64,000 bases of DNA from Paenibacillus polymyxa (lineage in GTDB: Bacteria; Bacillota; Bacilli; Paenibacillales; Paenibacillaceae): assembly GCF_018614975.1 (NCBI RefSeq), contig NZ_JAGGNR010000011.1, positions 372,001 through 436,000 on the forward strand. The letters are read 5' to 3'. Under the pieces are notes generated by a model that had not been told where the DNA came from, searched no databases, and was given only the letters and a program-made list of their open reading frames with translations. Position 1 is the stretch's first letter. The number at the start of each line of letters is the position of its first letter. The position numbers and the translations under genes are program-made. Shown here one piece after another: positions 17,800-27,220 of this stretch.

Positions 17800-18516
17800 A
17801 TGAACAAGAAAGCAAAAGCATGGCTTATTACAGGTGTAGCGGCGGTTGCCGTAATCGGTGGCGGTGGTTACTACTTCACTAATAGCTACTTGGGGAACAA
17901 TGTGGAGATTGAGCAGGTGCTTCCTGCGAGCACAGCGGCTTCCACAACAACTGTAGATAACACAGGAACGCCTGTAGCCAATGAAACTGCGGGAGCAGAG
18001 CAACTGAATGGAGACTGGAGCATCAGCGAAGGTTCCAAAGTATACTTCTCCGTAACCACATCACAGGAGACAGTTAATTTTGTGGACGAGCAGGTAACAG
18101 GCAATTGGACGATTAATGTAGACGATGCTGCGCAGATGAAAGCAGAAGGACAGATCGAAATGGACGGAATTGATTCCGGGAATGGACAGCGTGATGGTCA
18201 CGTGAAGCAAGCCGATTTCTTCGACATTGCGACATACCCACAAGCTACATTTACAGCGACTTCTTTTGAAGGGGTACCTGCGGAATGGCCTGTCGGTCAA
18301 ACGGTTGATATCAAAATGAATGGTACCATTACGGTTAAAGGTATTGAAAAAGAAGTGACTTTTGATGCAAAAGCTGCTTATGAGAATAACGAAGTATTGT
18401 TGTCGGCGACATCGATGGTAACCTTCGAAGATTTCGGAATGGAAAATCCGCACTCCGTTGTGCTCTCGACTGAAAATGATATTCAGGTACAGCTTGAATT
18501 GAAACTCTCCAAATAA
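17800..18516 (+). CDS. YceI-family lipocalin-like protein, membrane anchored
   Basis: The 238-residue protein begins with a basic N terminus and a hydrophobic span (WLITGVAAVAVIGGGGYY, about residues 6-24), then a Ser/Thr/Ala linker and a YceI domain (about residues 70-238: DWSISEGSKVYFSV, GHVKQADFFDIATYPQATF, GTITVKGIEKEVTF). YceI beta-barrels bind polyisoprenoid or similar amphipathic ligands. A GGAGG site supports ATG 17800; a longer frame from 17746 has none. It is divergent from the two-component system, suggesting possible regulation by it. Confidence 0.88.
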   Translation: MNKKAKAWLITGVAAVAVIGGGGYYFTNSYLGNNVEIEQVLPASTAASTTTVDNTGTPVANETAGAEQLNGDWSISEGSKVYFSVTTSQETVNFVDEQVTGNWTINVDDAAQMKAEGQIEMDGIDSGNGQRDGHVKQADFFDIATYPQATFTATSFEGVPAEWPVGQTVDIKMNGTITVKGIEKEVTFDAKAAYENNEVLLSATSMVTFEDFGMENPHSVVLSTENDIQVQLELKLSK

Positions 18517-18541
18517 GTGTAGCAACGATCATATACCTAAC

Positions 18542-18584
18542 AATCTGTTCTGCTTCCGCCTTCCGGTGGGCGGACAGATTTTTT
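18542..18584 (+). terminator. Terminator after yceI-like gene
   Basis: AATCTGT...CCGCC pairs with GGCGGACAGATT, followed by six T. Confidence 0.85.
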
Positions 18585-18691
18585 GTTTCTTACAAATAGT
18601 GTGATTCTTATCGTACAAATGTAACTTTTACAGGATCATATTGTTAAAATAACTGCTGTTTCCTTTGGATAATGCCGTGTTACCCATCACT

Positions 18692-18705
18692 ATTAAGCGC
18701 TTACA
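18692..18705. promoter_or_regulatory. cre site (CcpA box) upstream of the galactanase
   Basis: On the minus strand TGTAAGCGCTTAAT matches the cre consensus TGWAARCGYTWNCW at 13 of 14 positions. It lies 65 bp before the GTG start, inside or just after the promoter, a standard place for CcpA catabolite repression of a polysaccharide-degrading enzyme. Confidence 0.75.
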
Positions 18706-18770
18706 ATGAGGAGGATTCATAACATTCATTGATCCATGCACAATCAAACACAAAAAGGGGGAGATCAAGA

Positions 18771-21700
18771 GTGAAAAAGAGGTACATAAGCGGGTGTCTG
18801 GTATTACTGATGCTGTTCTGTGATCTGGGGCTGATGGTTCGTCCAGCGGCTGCAGAAGATGCAAAAGTGAACGTGGCTCTTAACAAGGCAGTTACGGTAA
18901 GCACAGAATATTTGGAGTGGGGTAGTAACAAAGACCATTTGGTTGATGGCAAAAGTGATACGCATTGGAGTACAACCGCAGGAGCTACGGTGGAACAGCC
19001 ACAATCGGCTATGATTGATCTGGGTGAAGAGTACAATCTGTCCGGAGCGGAAATAACGTGGAGAGAAAATACGGTTGTGAAATATATGGTAGAAACGTCT
19101 GCTGACCAGCAGGAATGGACCAAAGTTGTTGATCAAAGTGAAAATGCCGATCCCAAACAGATCGCTGATCTGACGTTTGAGCAGAATGATGTACGATACA
19201 TCAGACTGAACATCTCCTTTTACAAGGGTGAGGGAGTTTGGCCGGAAATATTGGAGTTCAAAGTGTGGGGAGAATCAGAAGGCACTGAACCTGCCAACAT
19301 TACCGGATATGATCCAATCGAAGTGAAAACGGTGACAAGAAGTGCGCCAATTCTGCCAAACGAGGTAAAAGCACATTACCCGAAGGGGAAATCGAGAATG
19401 GTACCTGTGACATGGGATACTATCGACCCTTTGGAATACGCTTCTGCGGGCGATTTTACGGTAACAGGGATCGTATATGGTGCGCCTCCAGAGCCTCAGC
19501 TTAAAGCTAAGGTGATCGTTGAGGGATATCGAACGGATTATGTTAGAGGTGTCGATATTTCCACGTTAACTGCCATTGAGGACAAAGGTGGCAAATACGT
19601 GGACAGCAACGGTACAGAGCGTGATTTGCTCGATATTCTCAAGGATCGCGGTGTCAATTATGTGCGTCTTCGTCTATGGAATGATCCACAGAAATCAGGG
19701 GGCTACAACGATAAGGAAGATGTCATTCGTCTGGCTAAGCGGGTGAAGCAAAAAGGCATGAAGATCCTGCTGGATTTCCACTACTCGGATGAGTGGGCGC
19801 ACCCGGGTCAGCAGCTTCGTCCAAAAGCTTGGGAAGGTCTTTCGTTTGAAGAGCTGAAGCAAGCTGTATACGATTATACGGTTGAAGTTGTGGGGGAGAT
19901 GAAAGCAGAGGACGCCATGCCTGATATGGTGCAGATTGGTAACGAGATTAACAGTGGTGTTCTGAACGGCTTGAGCAGCGATGTGGATTTCAATCAAAAT
20001 GTTGCATTGCTGAAAAGCGGAATTGATGCTGTACGTGCAGTAGAAGGAGAGATCACCAATAACGCGGATAAGGTGAAGATCATGATCCATCTGGCTGAAG
20101 GCGGCAAGGCGGATACGTTCGACTGGTATTTCAGTGAGCTGGAGAAACGCGAACTGAAGTACGATATCATTGGACTTTCCTATTATCCGTTCTGGCATGG
20201 GACATTTGCCGATGTGCAGAAGACCATGAATGAAGTATCTGACAAGTTCAAAAAAGACGTGATTATTGCCGAGACATCATATCCTTTTTCATATAAAAAC
20301 GGGGACGCTCATGGGAACATCATCGGGTCGGACGAAGCGCTGCATGTTGGGGGAGCAACATTCCCTGCAACAGTCCAAGGTCAATATGATACCATCGCCG
20401 GCATTATGGACATGATTGCTGACGTGCCGAATAATCATGGTGCAGGTTTCTTCTACTGGGAGCCAGCATGGATTCCGGCCGGTGTAGGCTGGATTGCATC
20501 TGAAGGGAATGCATGGGAGAACCAAGCTATGTTTGATTACGATGAATTTCCGGCCAACGGCGGGCATTCGTATGAAGGCAGAGCGTTATGGTCCCTTGAT
20601 GTGTACAAACGTGGATTGGGTCTTCTGCCCGCAGACCGCCAGCAACTGGATGCGGCACTTACACGAGCCAAATCATTGGTACAGACTGATTTTACTCCAG
20701 AAAGCTGGGTGACTCTGGCTCCGGCAATCTCGGCAGCGAATGATGTATACCAACAGGCATACACGCCGGGTGGGGTGACTCAAGCAGATACAGATGCAGC
20801 AACAACAGCATTGGAACGTGTGATGCAGCAAATGCAGGTTATCCCCCCGCAGCTTGACGAGCTCAGAGCTAAAATAGCGGAAGCGCGTTCGTATCAGCAG
20901 GCTGACTGGTCTGCGGCCACTTGGGCGGTATTGACCAAAGCGATGGAAAGCGCTGATCAGGTCTTGAATGATCCAAGAGCAACACAGACGGATGCGAATA
21001 CAGCGGTTAAACGTTTGCATGATGCCATTCAAGGTCTATCCAATGTGGACAAAACACAACTGCACCAGTACATTCAACAAATGCAGCAGCAGAATGAATC
21101 TTCCTATACACGCCGGAGCTGGTCTGTATTGCAACAATTTTTGCAGACAGCGATTCAGGTCCGAGATAACAATGCTGTTGTTCAGTCTGAGGTGAATTCA
21201 GCACTGAATACGTTGAAACAAGCCTTTACTAGTCTGGTCTCTCTGGAGGCTTTAACAACGGGGAAAACGGCAACGGCTTCAAGTAGTGCAGGGACAGGAG
21301 GCAATCAAGCCAACTCTCCTGAAGGTGCGATTGACAACAATCCGAACACTTCATGGGGAACAGACCAGAGTAAGGATAGCTGGTGGCAAGTGGATTTGGG
21401 TCAGGTTGCTAACCTCTCCAAAATCGAAATGTCGATGTGGAGTGGCGGCATCAAATATACGATTGAAGTGTCCAATGATAACAAAAATTTTGTGAAAGTA
21501 GTGGACACCACAAGTGATGTTGTTGTATCGACCGCACCTAGCCATGTACTTCCAGAAGGCACGGAGGGACGTTACATTCGGGTAACGATTAAAACAGGTC
21601 CCACATGGGTAGGATTCATGGAATTTGAAGCATACGGTACGTTCCCGGCAGACAAAACTGCACTGCAAGTTACTGTAGATGCCGCTGAGAAATTAAAACA

Positions 21701-23147
21701 AACCGAATACACGACATCAAGCTGGAATGTATTTAGTAAGGCACTTGCTGAAGCGAAGGCGTTCATTCTGGATGTTGAATCTTCAACGGAAGATGTGAGT
21801 AATGCGGATCGTGCGTTACAAGATGCTGTGAGTAAGCTTGTACGTCAAGATGTAACACCTGGCCCTGGCCAGCCATCACAACCAAGTGTACCTTCACAAC
21901 CTTCCAACCCGGGAACAGCTCCTTCGACGGGGAATCCGGCTGTAACCTCACCGGCTGAACCTGGTAATCCGCCAGCGAAGGGTTCAATCACGGTAAAAGG
22001 AACAGCAACCGGGGATGACAAGTATTCGATTCGTCCGGATGCATCCCAATTAACACAGGCAATTCATTCCATGGACGCAGGAAATCGTACGTTGAAGCTG
22101 ATTGCAGATGTGCCTGACTCAGCCAAGACAGTCACATTCCAGTTGGCTGCAAGTCAACTGGCAGCATGGGTTCGTTCCGAGGAGGTGCAATCCCTGGATG
22201 TAGTTGTAGGACAGACTACCGTTCGTGTTCCTCTAAAATCACTGCCGCTAACCATTGCGGAGATTGCGGGAACGTTCGACATCGTAGTGGCAAAAGGATC
22301 GACAGATACACTGTCCACATCTCAAAAAGCAGCGATTGGTAATCATGCAATTGTTGATGTGAATTTGTTAATGAATAATAAGCCATTGCAATGGACAAAC
22401 AGAGCGATTGAAGTTGCTCTATCCAATGTGGAGCAACCTAAAAAGAATGATGTAGTTATGGTTGTACATTCCATATCTCCAAGTGGGGAAATGAAGCCTG
22501 TTACGTACTCCAAGTACGATGACAAGACGAAGACGATGGCGTTCAAACCACTGGAATCCGGCAGTTATGTCATTGCAGAAGTTGACGTGCCATTAAATGA
22601 TCTGCAAAACCACAATTGGGCAATCCAAGAGGTGAAGAACCTCTACGGTAAAGGGATTATTACGGGGATGAGTGCAACTCGTTTTGCCCCGCAAGGTGAA
22701 CTAACCAGAGCACAATTTTTGCAAATGATTATTAAAGGTATTGGTGATACACGCCAGCCCGATCCATCTATTTCAACACCAACGGATGTGAAGGAGGGGC
22801 ACTGGTATGCCGATTCAGTACGACTTGGCATTGAAATGAACATTATTCAAGGCCGGGCGGATGGAAGCTTTGGAGCCAATGAACGTATTTCACGAGAAGA
22901 TATGGCCGTTATGCTGAACAGAGCACTGAAGGTTGTGCAGCGTGAGGATGCGACCCATTCTGTACAAGGAAATATGGTGTTTGTAGACAACGCCGAGATC
23001 GCGGAATACGCCAAAGAAGCTGTAGCCTCGATGCAAAAACTTGGATTGCTAAATGGCATGCCTGATGGTACGTTTGCTCCGAAAGAAACGGCGAATCGCG
23101 CACAAGGTGCAGTTGCAGTCGCCCGACTGATGGAACAACTGTATTAG
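18771..23147 (+). CDS. S-layer-anchored endo-beta-1,4-galactanase (GH53), multidomain
   Basis: This is a 1458-residue secreted enzyme. GTG 18771 (VKKRYISG) has GGGGGAG seven bases upstream. In order: signal peptide ending PAAAE; F5/8C discoidin domain (about 37-170); Big_4 Ig-like domain (about 185-255); GH53 barrel (about 258-615) with acid/base Glu392 in QIGNEIN and nucleophile Glu501 in IIAETSYPF; three FIVAR repeats (about 620-822); second F5/8C domain (826-957); fourth FIVAR (962-1025); Pro/Ser/Gly linker; an unassigned beta-rich region (about 1075-1270); three SLH repeats (about 1276-1458). It should cleave pectic arabinogalactan or galactan side chains at the cell surface, held to wall polymers by the SLH repeats. 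A cre box implies glucose repression. Confidence 0.93.
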   Translation: MKKRYISGCLVLLMLFCDLGLMVRPAAAEDAKVNVALNKAVTVSTEYLEWGSNKDHLVDGKSDTHWSTTAGATVEQPQSAMIDLGEEYNLSGAEITWRENTVVKYMVETSADQQEWTKVVDQSENADPKQIADLTFEQNDVRYIRLNISFYKGEGVWPEILEFKVWGESEGTEPANITGYDPIEVKTVTRSAPILPNEVKAHYPKGKSRMVPVTWDTIDPLEYASAGDFTVTGIVYGAPPEPQLKAKVIVEGYRTDYVRGVDISTLTAIEDKGGKYVDSNGTERDLLDILKDRGVNYVRLRLWNDPQKSGGYNDKEDVIRLAKRVKQKGMKILLDFHYSDEWAHPGQQLRPKAWEGLSFEELKQAVYDYTVEVVGEMKAEDAMPDMVQIGNEINSGVLNGLSSDVDFNQNVALLKSGIDAVRAVEGEITNNADKVKIMIHLAEGGKADTFDWYFSELEKRELKYDIIGLSYYPFWHGTFADVQKTMNEVSDKFKKDVIIAETSYPFSYKNGDAHGNIIGSDEALHVGGATFPATVQGQYDTIAGIMDMIADVPNNHGAGFFYWEPAWIPAGVGWIASEGNAWENQAMFDYDEFPANGGHSYEGRALWSLDVYKRGLGLLPADRQQLDAALTRAKSLVQTDFTPESWVTLAPAISAANDVYQQAYTPGGVTQADTDAATTALERVMQQMQVIPPQLDELRAKIAEARSYQQADWSAATWAVLTKAMESADQVLNDPRATQTDANTAVKRLHDAIQGLSNVDKTQLHQYIQQMQQQNESSYTRRSWSVLQQFLQTAIQVRDNNAVVQSEVNSALNTLKQAFTSLVSLEALTTGKTATASSSAGTGGNQANSPEGAIDNNPNTSWGTDQSKDSWWQVDLGQVANLSKIEMSMWSGGIKYTIEVSNDNKNFVKVVDTTSDVVVSTAPSHVLPEGTEGRYIRVTIKTGPTWVGFMEFEAYGTFPADKTALQVTVDAAEKLKQTEYTTSSWNVFSKALAEAKAFILDVESSTEDVSNADRALQDAVSKLVRQDVTPGPGQPSQPSVPSQPSNPGTAPSTGNPAVTSPAEPGNPPAKGSITVKGTATGDDKYSIRPDASQLTQAIHSMDAGNRTLKLIADVPDSAKTVTFQLAASQLAAWVRSEEVQSLDVVVGQTTVRVPLKSLPLTIAEIAGTFDIVVAKGSTDTLSTSQKAAIGNHAIVDVNLLMNNKPLQWTNRAIEVALSNVEQPKKNDVVMVVHSISPSGEMKPVTYSKYDDKTKTMAFKPLESGSYVIAEVDVPLNDLQNHNWAIQEVKNLYGKGIITGMSATRFAPQGELTRAQFLQMIIKGIGDTRQPDPSISTPTDVKEGHWYADSVRLGIEMNIIQGRADGSFGANERISREDMAVMLNRALKVVQREDATHSVQGNMVFVDNAEIAEYAKEAVASMQKLGLLNGMPDGTFAPKETANRAQGAVAVARLMEQLY

Positions 23148-23164
23148 AAAATAACAAAGCAGGT

Positions 23165-23201
23165 AAAGAGATCGGATCATGTGATTCGGTCTCTTTATTT
23201 T
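23165..23201 (+). terminator. Terminator of the galactanase gene
   Basis: AAAGAGATCGGATC pairs with GATTCGGTCTCTTT (to 23196) with few mismatches, followed by ATTTTT. Confidence 0.85.
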
Positions 23202-23265
23202 TGCGAAAAAAAGAAGATCAGACTGTACCCCTTTCTCTAAATAGGCATATGAACAATTTATTAAT

Positions 23266-23334
23266 GTCGTATTGACAATATCGAATCCATTTGTTATCAT
23301 TTCGATAATATCAAAACGACAATATTAAGAAATG
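23266..23334 (+). promoter_or_regulatory. Promoter with three related A/T-rich elements
   Basis: TTGACA (23272-23277) and TATCAT (23295-23300) are 17 bp apart, a good sigma-A promoter. The region holds three related elements: TTGACAATATCGAA (plus), TTCGATAATATCAA (its near inverse) and ACGACAATATTAAG (plus). TATTGACAATA over the -35 box is itself palindromic. The repetition suggests cooperative operator sites for a repressor I cannot name. Confidence 0.6.
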
Positions 23335-23345
23335 AGGAATGAGCC

Positions 23346-24389
23346 ATGTTTGGATTCCGATTCGTGAAGTTTCAACCCAGTGAATATGTCATGAAAGTGA
23401 AAAATGGTGAGGTACAGCGTCAAGGTGTGGGATTGTCCTTTTATTATTATGAGCCGACTACATCGGTAGTGGTTCTACCTGTGTCCTCGGTGGATGTACC
23501 ATTCATGTTTGAAGAGATTACAGGTGACTATCAGACGGTTACTGTGCAGGGGCAATTAAGCTATCGCATTGTGGATTATTTGAAAATAACGCAGAGCCTG
23601 AATTACACATACAATTTGCGCAAAAATCGGTATATCTCCGACGACCCCGGCAAGCTGGATCAACGGGTGATCACCACAGCCAAAGTACTAACCAAGAAAC
23701 ATCTGGAGCAAATGCCGCTGAAAGAAGCTATACAATCCAGTGAACGGCTGGCAAGCAGCATGAAACGCGAGGTTGTGCAAAGTGAAGAGTTGGAGAAACT
23801 GGGCGTTGAGTTGATGAGTCTATCGATACTGGCCATTCTGCCTAATAAAGAAACGATGCGTGCATTGGAAGCACAAGCGCGGGAAGAGATTTTGCGACAA
23901 GCAGATGAAGCGCTCTATGTGCGTCGCAATGCCTCCATTGAACAGGAAAGACGAGTGAAAGAGAACGAACTGAACACCGAAATTGCCGTAGAGACGAAGA
24001 AACAGCAAATTCGTGAGACCCAATTGCAGACAGAACGCTCGGTGAAACAGAAACAAAACGAGATGGAGCAGGAGCAGCTTCAGTTCAATACAGCGATGGA
24101 GGAACGTAAGCAGCAACTGATTGAGTTAACCATTGCCAATCACAATGCCGAGGCAGATGCCAAAGCATATGAGATTGCTGCCGTGATGAATTCGTTACAA
24201 AATGTACAGCCAAATGTACTGCAAGCGATGGCGAACATGGGCATGAATTCTGATAAGCTGATCGCACTTGCGTTCCAGGAACTGGCTGAAAACGCAGGCA
24301 AGATTGGACAGCTTAATATCTCGCCGGATCTGTTGCAGGGATTGATGTCTCCCGCGCCGAGTAGAGATCAGGGAGGTCGAGCGAGATGA
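23346..24389 (+). CDS. SPFH/band-7 domain protein
   Basis: The 347-residue protein has an SPFH fold in its first ~180 residues (KFQPSEYVMKVKNGEVQRQG, VQGQLSYRIVDYLKI, LGVELMSLSILAI) and a long charged coiled coil at about 180-265 (RRVKENELNTEIAVETKK..QTERSVKQKQNEMEQE). Unlike flotillins it lacks an obvious N-terminal membrane span, so oligomeric scaffolding through the coiled coil is likely. GAGGAATGAG precedes ATG 23346. The stop overlaps the next gene by four bases (ATGA), so it acts with the NAD-kinase-fold protein in some way. Confidence 0.8.
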   Translation: MFGFRFVKFQPSEYVMKVKNGEVQRQGVGLSFYYYEPTTSVVVLPVSSVDVPFMFEEITGDYQTVTVQGQLSYRIVDYLKITQSLNYTYNLRKNRYISDDPGKLDQRVITTAKVLTKKHLEQMPLKEAIQSSERLASSMKREVVQSEELEKLGVELMSLSILAILPNKETMRALEAQAREEILRQADEALYVRRNASIEQERRVKENELNTEIAVETKKQQIRETQLQTERSVKQKQNEMEQEQLQFNTAMEERKQQLIELTIANHNAEADAKAYEIAAVMNSLQNVQPNVLQAMANMGMNSDKLIALAFQELAENAGKIGQLNISPDLLQGLMSPAPSRDQGGRAR

Positions 24390-25426
24390 GATTGGGAAGA
24401 AAAGAGCAGGCAGAAAAATCAGTACGTCAGAAGGCTGCAACGGACGAACGAATGAGCGAACACAAGCTGATTCTCGTTAAGCGCCGGACCAGACTGGAAG
24501 AGCTGGTGGTTCGATATAACACGGTGCAGCAAGCTCAGTTCTATATTGAACGTCTGGGCGCAGACTTCAGTGATTATATGGAGGAAGACCGTCGTTATCG
24601 GCTATCTGTTCAGCAGGCGCAGCAGCAGCTGGGACAATTGGGCCGCGTCCAGACGATTGATCGGGAACATGTGCCCAATTTTATCTTTGGAGAGCAGGAT
24701 ATCGTGGTTGTGGTTGGACAGGATGGGCTTGTAGCCAATACCCTCAAATATGTCACCGAGCAGCCGCTCATTGGTGTGAATCCGGACCCGATGCGGTGGG
24801 ATGGCGTGTTATTACCTTTTACCGTGGAGGATCTGAGCTTCATTGTTCCTGATGTCATTCGAAAGCAACGAAGCTTGAAAGAAGTCACTCTCGCCAAAGT
24901 GGAACTCAATGATGGACAGTATCTATATGGTGTGAATGATCTGTTCATTGGTCGAAAGACACATGTATCGGCTCGTTATGAAGTGCGTTTGGGTAGATCC
25001 GCAGAACAACAATCTTCCAGTGGTATTATTGTATCCACAGGCATGGGATCGACAGGCTGGTTCAAAAGTGTGCTGGCCGGAGCCGCCGGAATTGTAGGGT
25101 CGGCTGCATGGCAGAACATGAATTCCGAAGCAGAGGTCGCTACAGCATCGGCATCCATTCATGGAAGCAGGCAGGAGCTGAATCATTTTAACTGGGATGC
25201 GCCGTACTTATATTTTTCAGTACGTGAACCGTTCCCGAGCCGGACGACAGCGGCTAATCTCGTGTTTGGACAGATTCATTCGAAGCAATCATTGCACATT
25301 GTATCCCAGATGCCAGAGGATGGTGTTATTTTCAGCGATGGGGTCGAGCAGGACTTTCTTGAGTTTAATTCAGGGGTGGAAGCCATCATTGGTTTGGCAG
25401 AGAAGAGGGGGCGTCTCGTGGTCTGA
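24386..25426 (+). CDS. NAD-kinase-fold (diacylglycerol/NAD kinase-like) protein
   Basis: The 346-residue protein has an N-terminal helical region (about 1-100, KRRTRLEELVVRYNTVQQAQ...) and a domain that follows the NAD kinase plan: VVVVGQDG at the GGDGT position, PLIGVNPDP, the GVNDLFIGR segment at the NExxI position, and SGIIVSTGMGSTGW at the STPTGSTAY loop. GGDGT has become GQDGL, so catalysis on NAD is uncertain; it may use another nucleotide or act as a sensor. The tight overlap with the SPFH gene indicates a shared function. I do not recognise a characterised homologue. Confidence 0.65.
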   Translation: MRLGRKEQAEKSVRQKAATDERMSEHKLILVKRRTRLEELVVRYNTVQQAQFYIERLGADFSDYMEEDRRYRLSVQQAQQQLGQLGRVQTIDREHVPNFIFGEQDIVVVVGQDGLVANTLKYVTEQPLIGVNPDPMRWDGVLLPFTVEDLSFIVPDVIRKQRSLKEVTLAKVELNDGQYLYGVNDLFIGRKTHVSARYEVRLGRSAEQQSSSGIIVSTGMGSTGWFKSVLAGAAGIVGSAAWQNMNSEAEVATASASIHGSRQELNHFNWDAPYLYFSVREPFPSRTTAANLVFGQIHSKQSLHIVSQMPEDGVIFSDGVEQDFLEFNSGVEAIIGLAEKRGRLVV

Positions 25427-25441
25427 CCCTTTATTTTCAAT

Positions 25442-25495
25442 CCGTTTCCGACTAGAATGGGTAACTAGATATGCTACACTGACGTCAGGAAACGG
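25442..25495 (+). promoter_or_regulatory. Inverted repeats in the leader of the bceR-like gene
   Basis: CCGTTTCC (25442-25449) and GGAAACGG (25488-25495) are perfect inverted arms 38 bp apart, and CTGACGTCAG (25479-25488) is a 10-bp palindrome between them. They lie just before the RBS GAGGG of the response regulator and could be an operator or leader hairpin. Confidence 0.45.
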
Positions 25496-25509
25496 AAAGA
25501 GGGTTAACG

Positions 25510-26223
25510 ATGCAGTCGATATTGTTGGTTGAAGATGATGCCAAGCTTGCAGGATTGCTGGCGGCTTATCTGACCCGAAATGGATTCCAGGTACAGGTGA
25601 CAGTTGATTTTCGTCATGTATTGGATGAATTTGTGGAAGTGAAGCCGGACCTTGTGCTGATGGATGTGAATTTGCCTCAATATGATGGATACTACTGGTG
25701 CAGGCAGATACGCACACATTCCATATGTCCCATTTTATTCATATCGGCTCGTGATAGTGGTATGGATCAGATTATGGCGTTGGAACATGGGGCGGATGAT
25801 TATATTACGAAACCTTTTCAATATGAAGTCGTTCTTGCCAAAGTCCGTAGTCAGCTACGCCGAGCCTATGGTTCTTACGCTGCTGTTCAGCAGGAAGTGA
25901 CAGTGAAGAATGGTCCCATGATCCTCTATCCTGAGCGATTTGTACTGGAGTATGACGAACGATCAACAGAGCTGACACAGAAGGAAGCGATACTGGTGGA
26001 AGCACTGATGGCAAAGGCAGGGCGAGTGGTCAGCCGTGAAAAATTGCTTGAACAGATGTGGGAAGATCAGCATTTTATTGATGATAATACGTTGAATGTC
26101 TATATTACACGTGTTCGTCGGAAGTTGAAGGAGCTGGGTGCAGAAGAAATTTTGGAGACGGTTCGCGGAGCAGGTTATCGCGTATTGGAACTGGATTCAA
26201 CCGCACAGGGAAAAGGGAAATGA
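25510..26223 (+). CDS. Response regulator, BceR-like
   Basis: OmpR-family regulator of 237 residues: receiver with VEDDAKLAG, phosphoacceptor Asp near residue 52 in LVLMDVNLPQYDG, FISARDSG and ITKPF, then a winged-helix DNA-binding domain (ELTQKEAILVEALMAKAG, DDNTLNVYITRVRRKLKELG, GAGYRVL). The overlap with an intramembrane-sensing kinase and the neighbouring BceAB-type ABC transporter mark a cell-envelope peptide-antibiotic detoxification module. The pairing follows the B. subtilis BceRS-BceAB paradigm. Confidence 0.9.
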   Translation: MQSILLVEDDAKLAGLLAAYLTRNGFQVQVTVDFRHVLDEFVEVKPDLVLMDVNLPQYDGYYWCRQIRTHSICPILFISARDSGMDQIMALEHGADDYITKPFQYEVVLAKVRSQLRRAYGSYAAVQQEVTVKNGPMILYPERFVLEYDERSTELTQKEAILVEALMAKAGRVVSREKLLEQMWEDQHFIDDNTLNVYITRVRRKLKELGAEEILETVRGAGYRVLELDSTAQGKGK

Positions 26224-27218
26224 GACTTTTCCTGAAAGACCACCTGATGTTAGTCGGATTTTATGTGTTACAGATGCTGCTGGTCCCGTGTGTGTACTGG
26301 CTCTCTGGTGAGGGCCGTCCGATGAAGATTGTCCTCTATGGCATGCTGATCAGTACTGTTGTGCTGTTGGTTTATCTGGTCACTCGTTACTTCCAGCTGC
26401 GAGCATATTACCGTCTGCTTCAACAACCACGTAAACGGGTAAACGAGCCTTTTCAAGCGCTTGGAAATTCGGTCGTGGCGGAAGCCATCCAGGAATTGTT
26501 ACATGAACTGGAGCGTAATCGGCAGAACGAGATGGGTGAGTTACGTACTAGCAAGGAACAGCAGGTGGTATTCATGAATCGCTGGGTTCATCAGATGAAG
26601 ACGCCCTTGTCCATCATCCAACTGACATTGGAAGATGTGGACGATGAGACGGCGGGCAGTATTCAGGATGAGCTGGATAAGCTGCGCAAAGGACTTGAAA
26701 TGGTCTTGCATTCTTCACGGCTTGAACAGTTCGAAGGGGATTTTCGTGTGGAACTGTTGTCTTTGCAAGAAGTGCTTCGGAGCAGTGTAGCGGAGAACCG
26801 ACGTTTGTTTATACGCAGAGGTATTACGCCGGATATCCGGATGGAGGGTGACCTTCAGATATATAGTGATTCCAAGTGGCTGCGGTTCATGTTCACCCAG
26901 ATTTTGACCAATGCCGTGAACTATTCCGATAGAAAATCAGGCAAAAAAGTGATCATTACAGGCTATAAACAGGAAGATCGTACAATCCTGGACATTCAGG
27001 ATGAGGGAATCGGCATCTCGTCCGAGGATATTCACCGCGTGTTCAATCCCTATTTTACAGGTGAACGGGGCAGACAATACCACGAATCTACGGGAATGGG
27101 ATTATATCTGGTTCGTGAGATCAGTGTCCGCCTGGATAACCGTGTCGAGTTGTTTTCGGAGCCGAATGAGGGGACGTTGGTCAGATTCAGCTGGATTCAT
27201 TCGAAATATCCGAAGTGA
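26220..27218 (+). CDS. Intramembrane-sensing histidine kinase, BceS-like
   Basis: The 332-residue kinase has two spans close together at about residues 10-28 and 36-58 with almost no extracellular loop, which is the BceS type: it senses through its partner transporter rather than a ligand domain. The H-box is VHQMKTPLSIIQ (His near 124); later motifs are DEGIGISSEDIHRVFNPYFTG and STGMGLYLVREI. It overlaps the regulator gene by four bases. Confidence 0.9.
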   Translation: MRLFLKDHLMLVGFYVLQMLLVPCVYWLSGEGRPMKIVLYGMLISTVVLLVYLVTRYFQLRAYYRLLQQPRKRVNEPFQALGNSVVAEAIQELLHELERNRQNEMGELRTSKEQQVVFMNRWVHQMKTPLSIIQLTLEDVDDETAGSIQDELDKLRKGLEMVLHSSRLEQFEGDFRVELLSLQEVLRSSVAENRRLFIRRGITPDIRMEGDLQIYSDSKWLRFMFTQILTNAVNYSDRKSGKKVIITGYKQEDRTILDIQDEGIGISSEDIHRVFNPYFTGERGRQYHESTGMGLYLVREISVRLDNRVELFSEPNEGTLVRFSWIHSKYPK

Positions 27219-27220
27219 AG

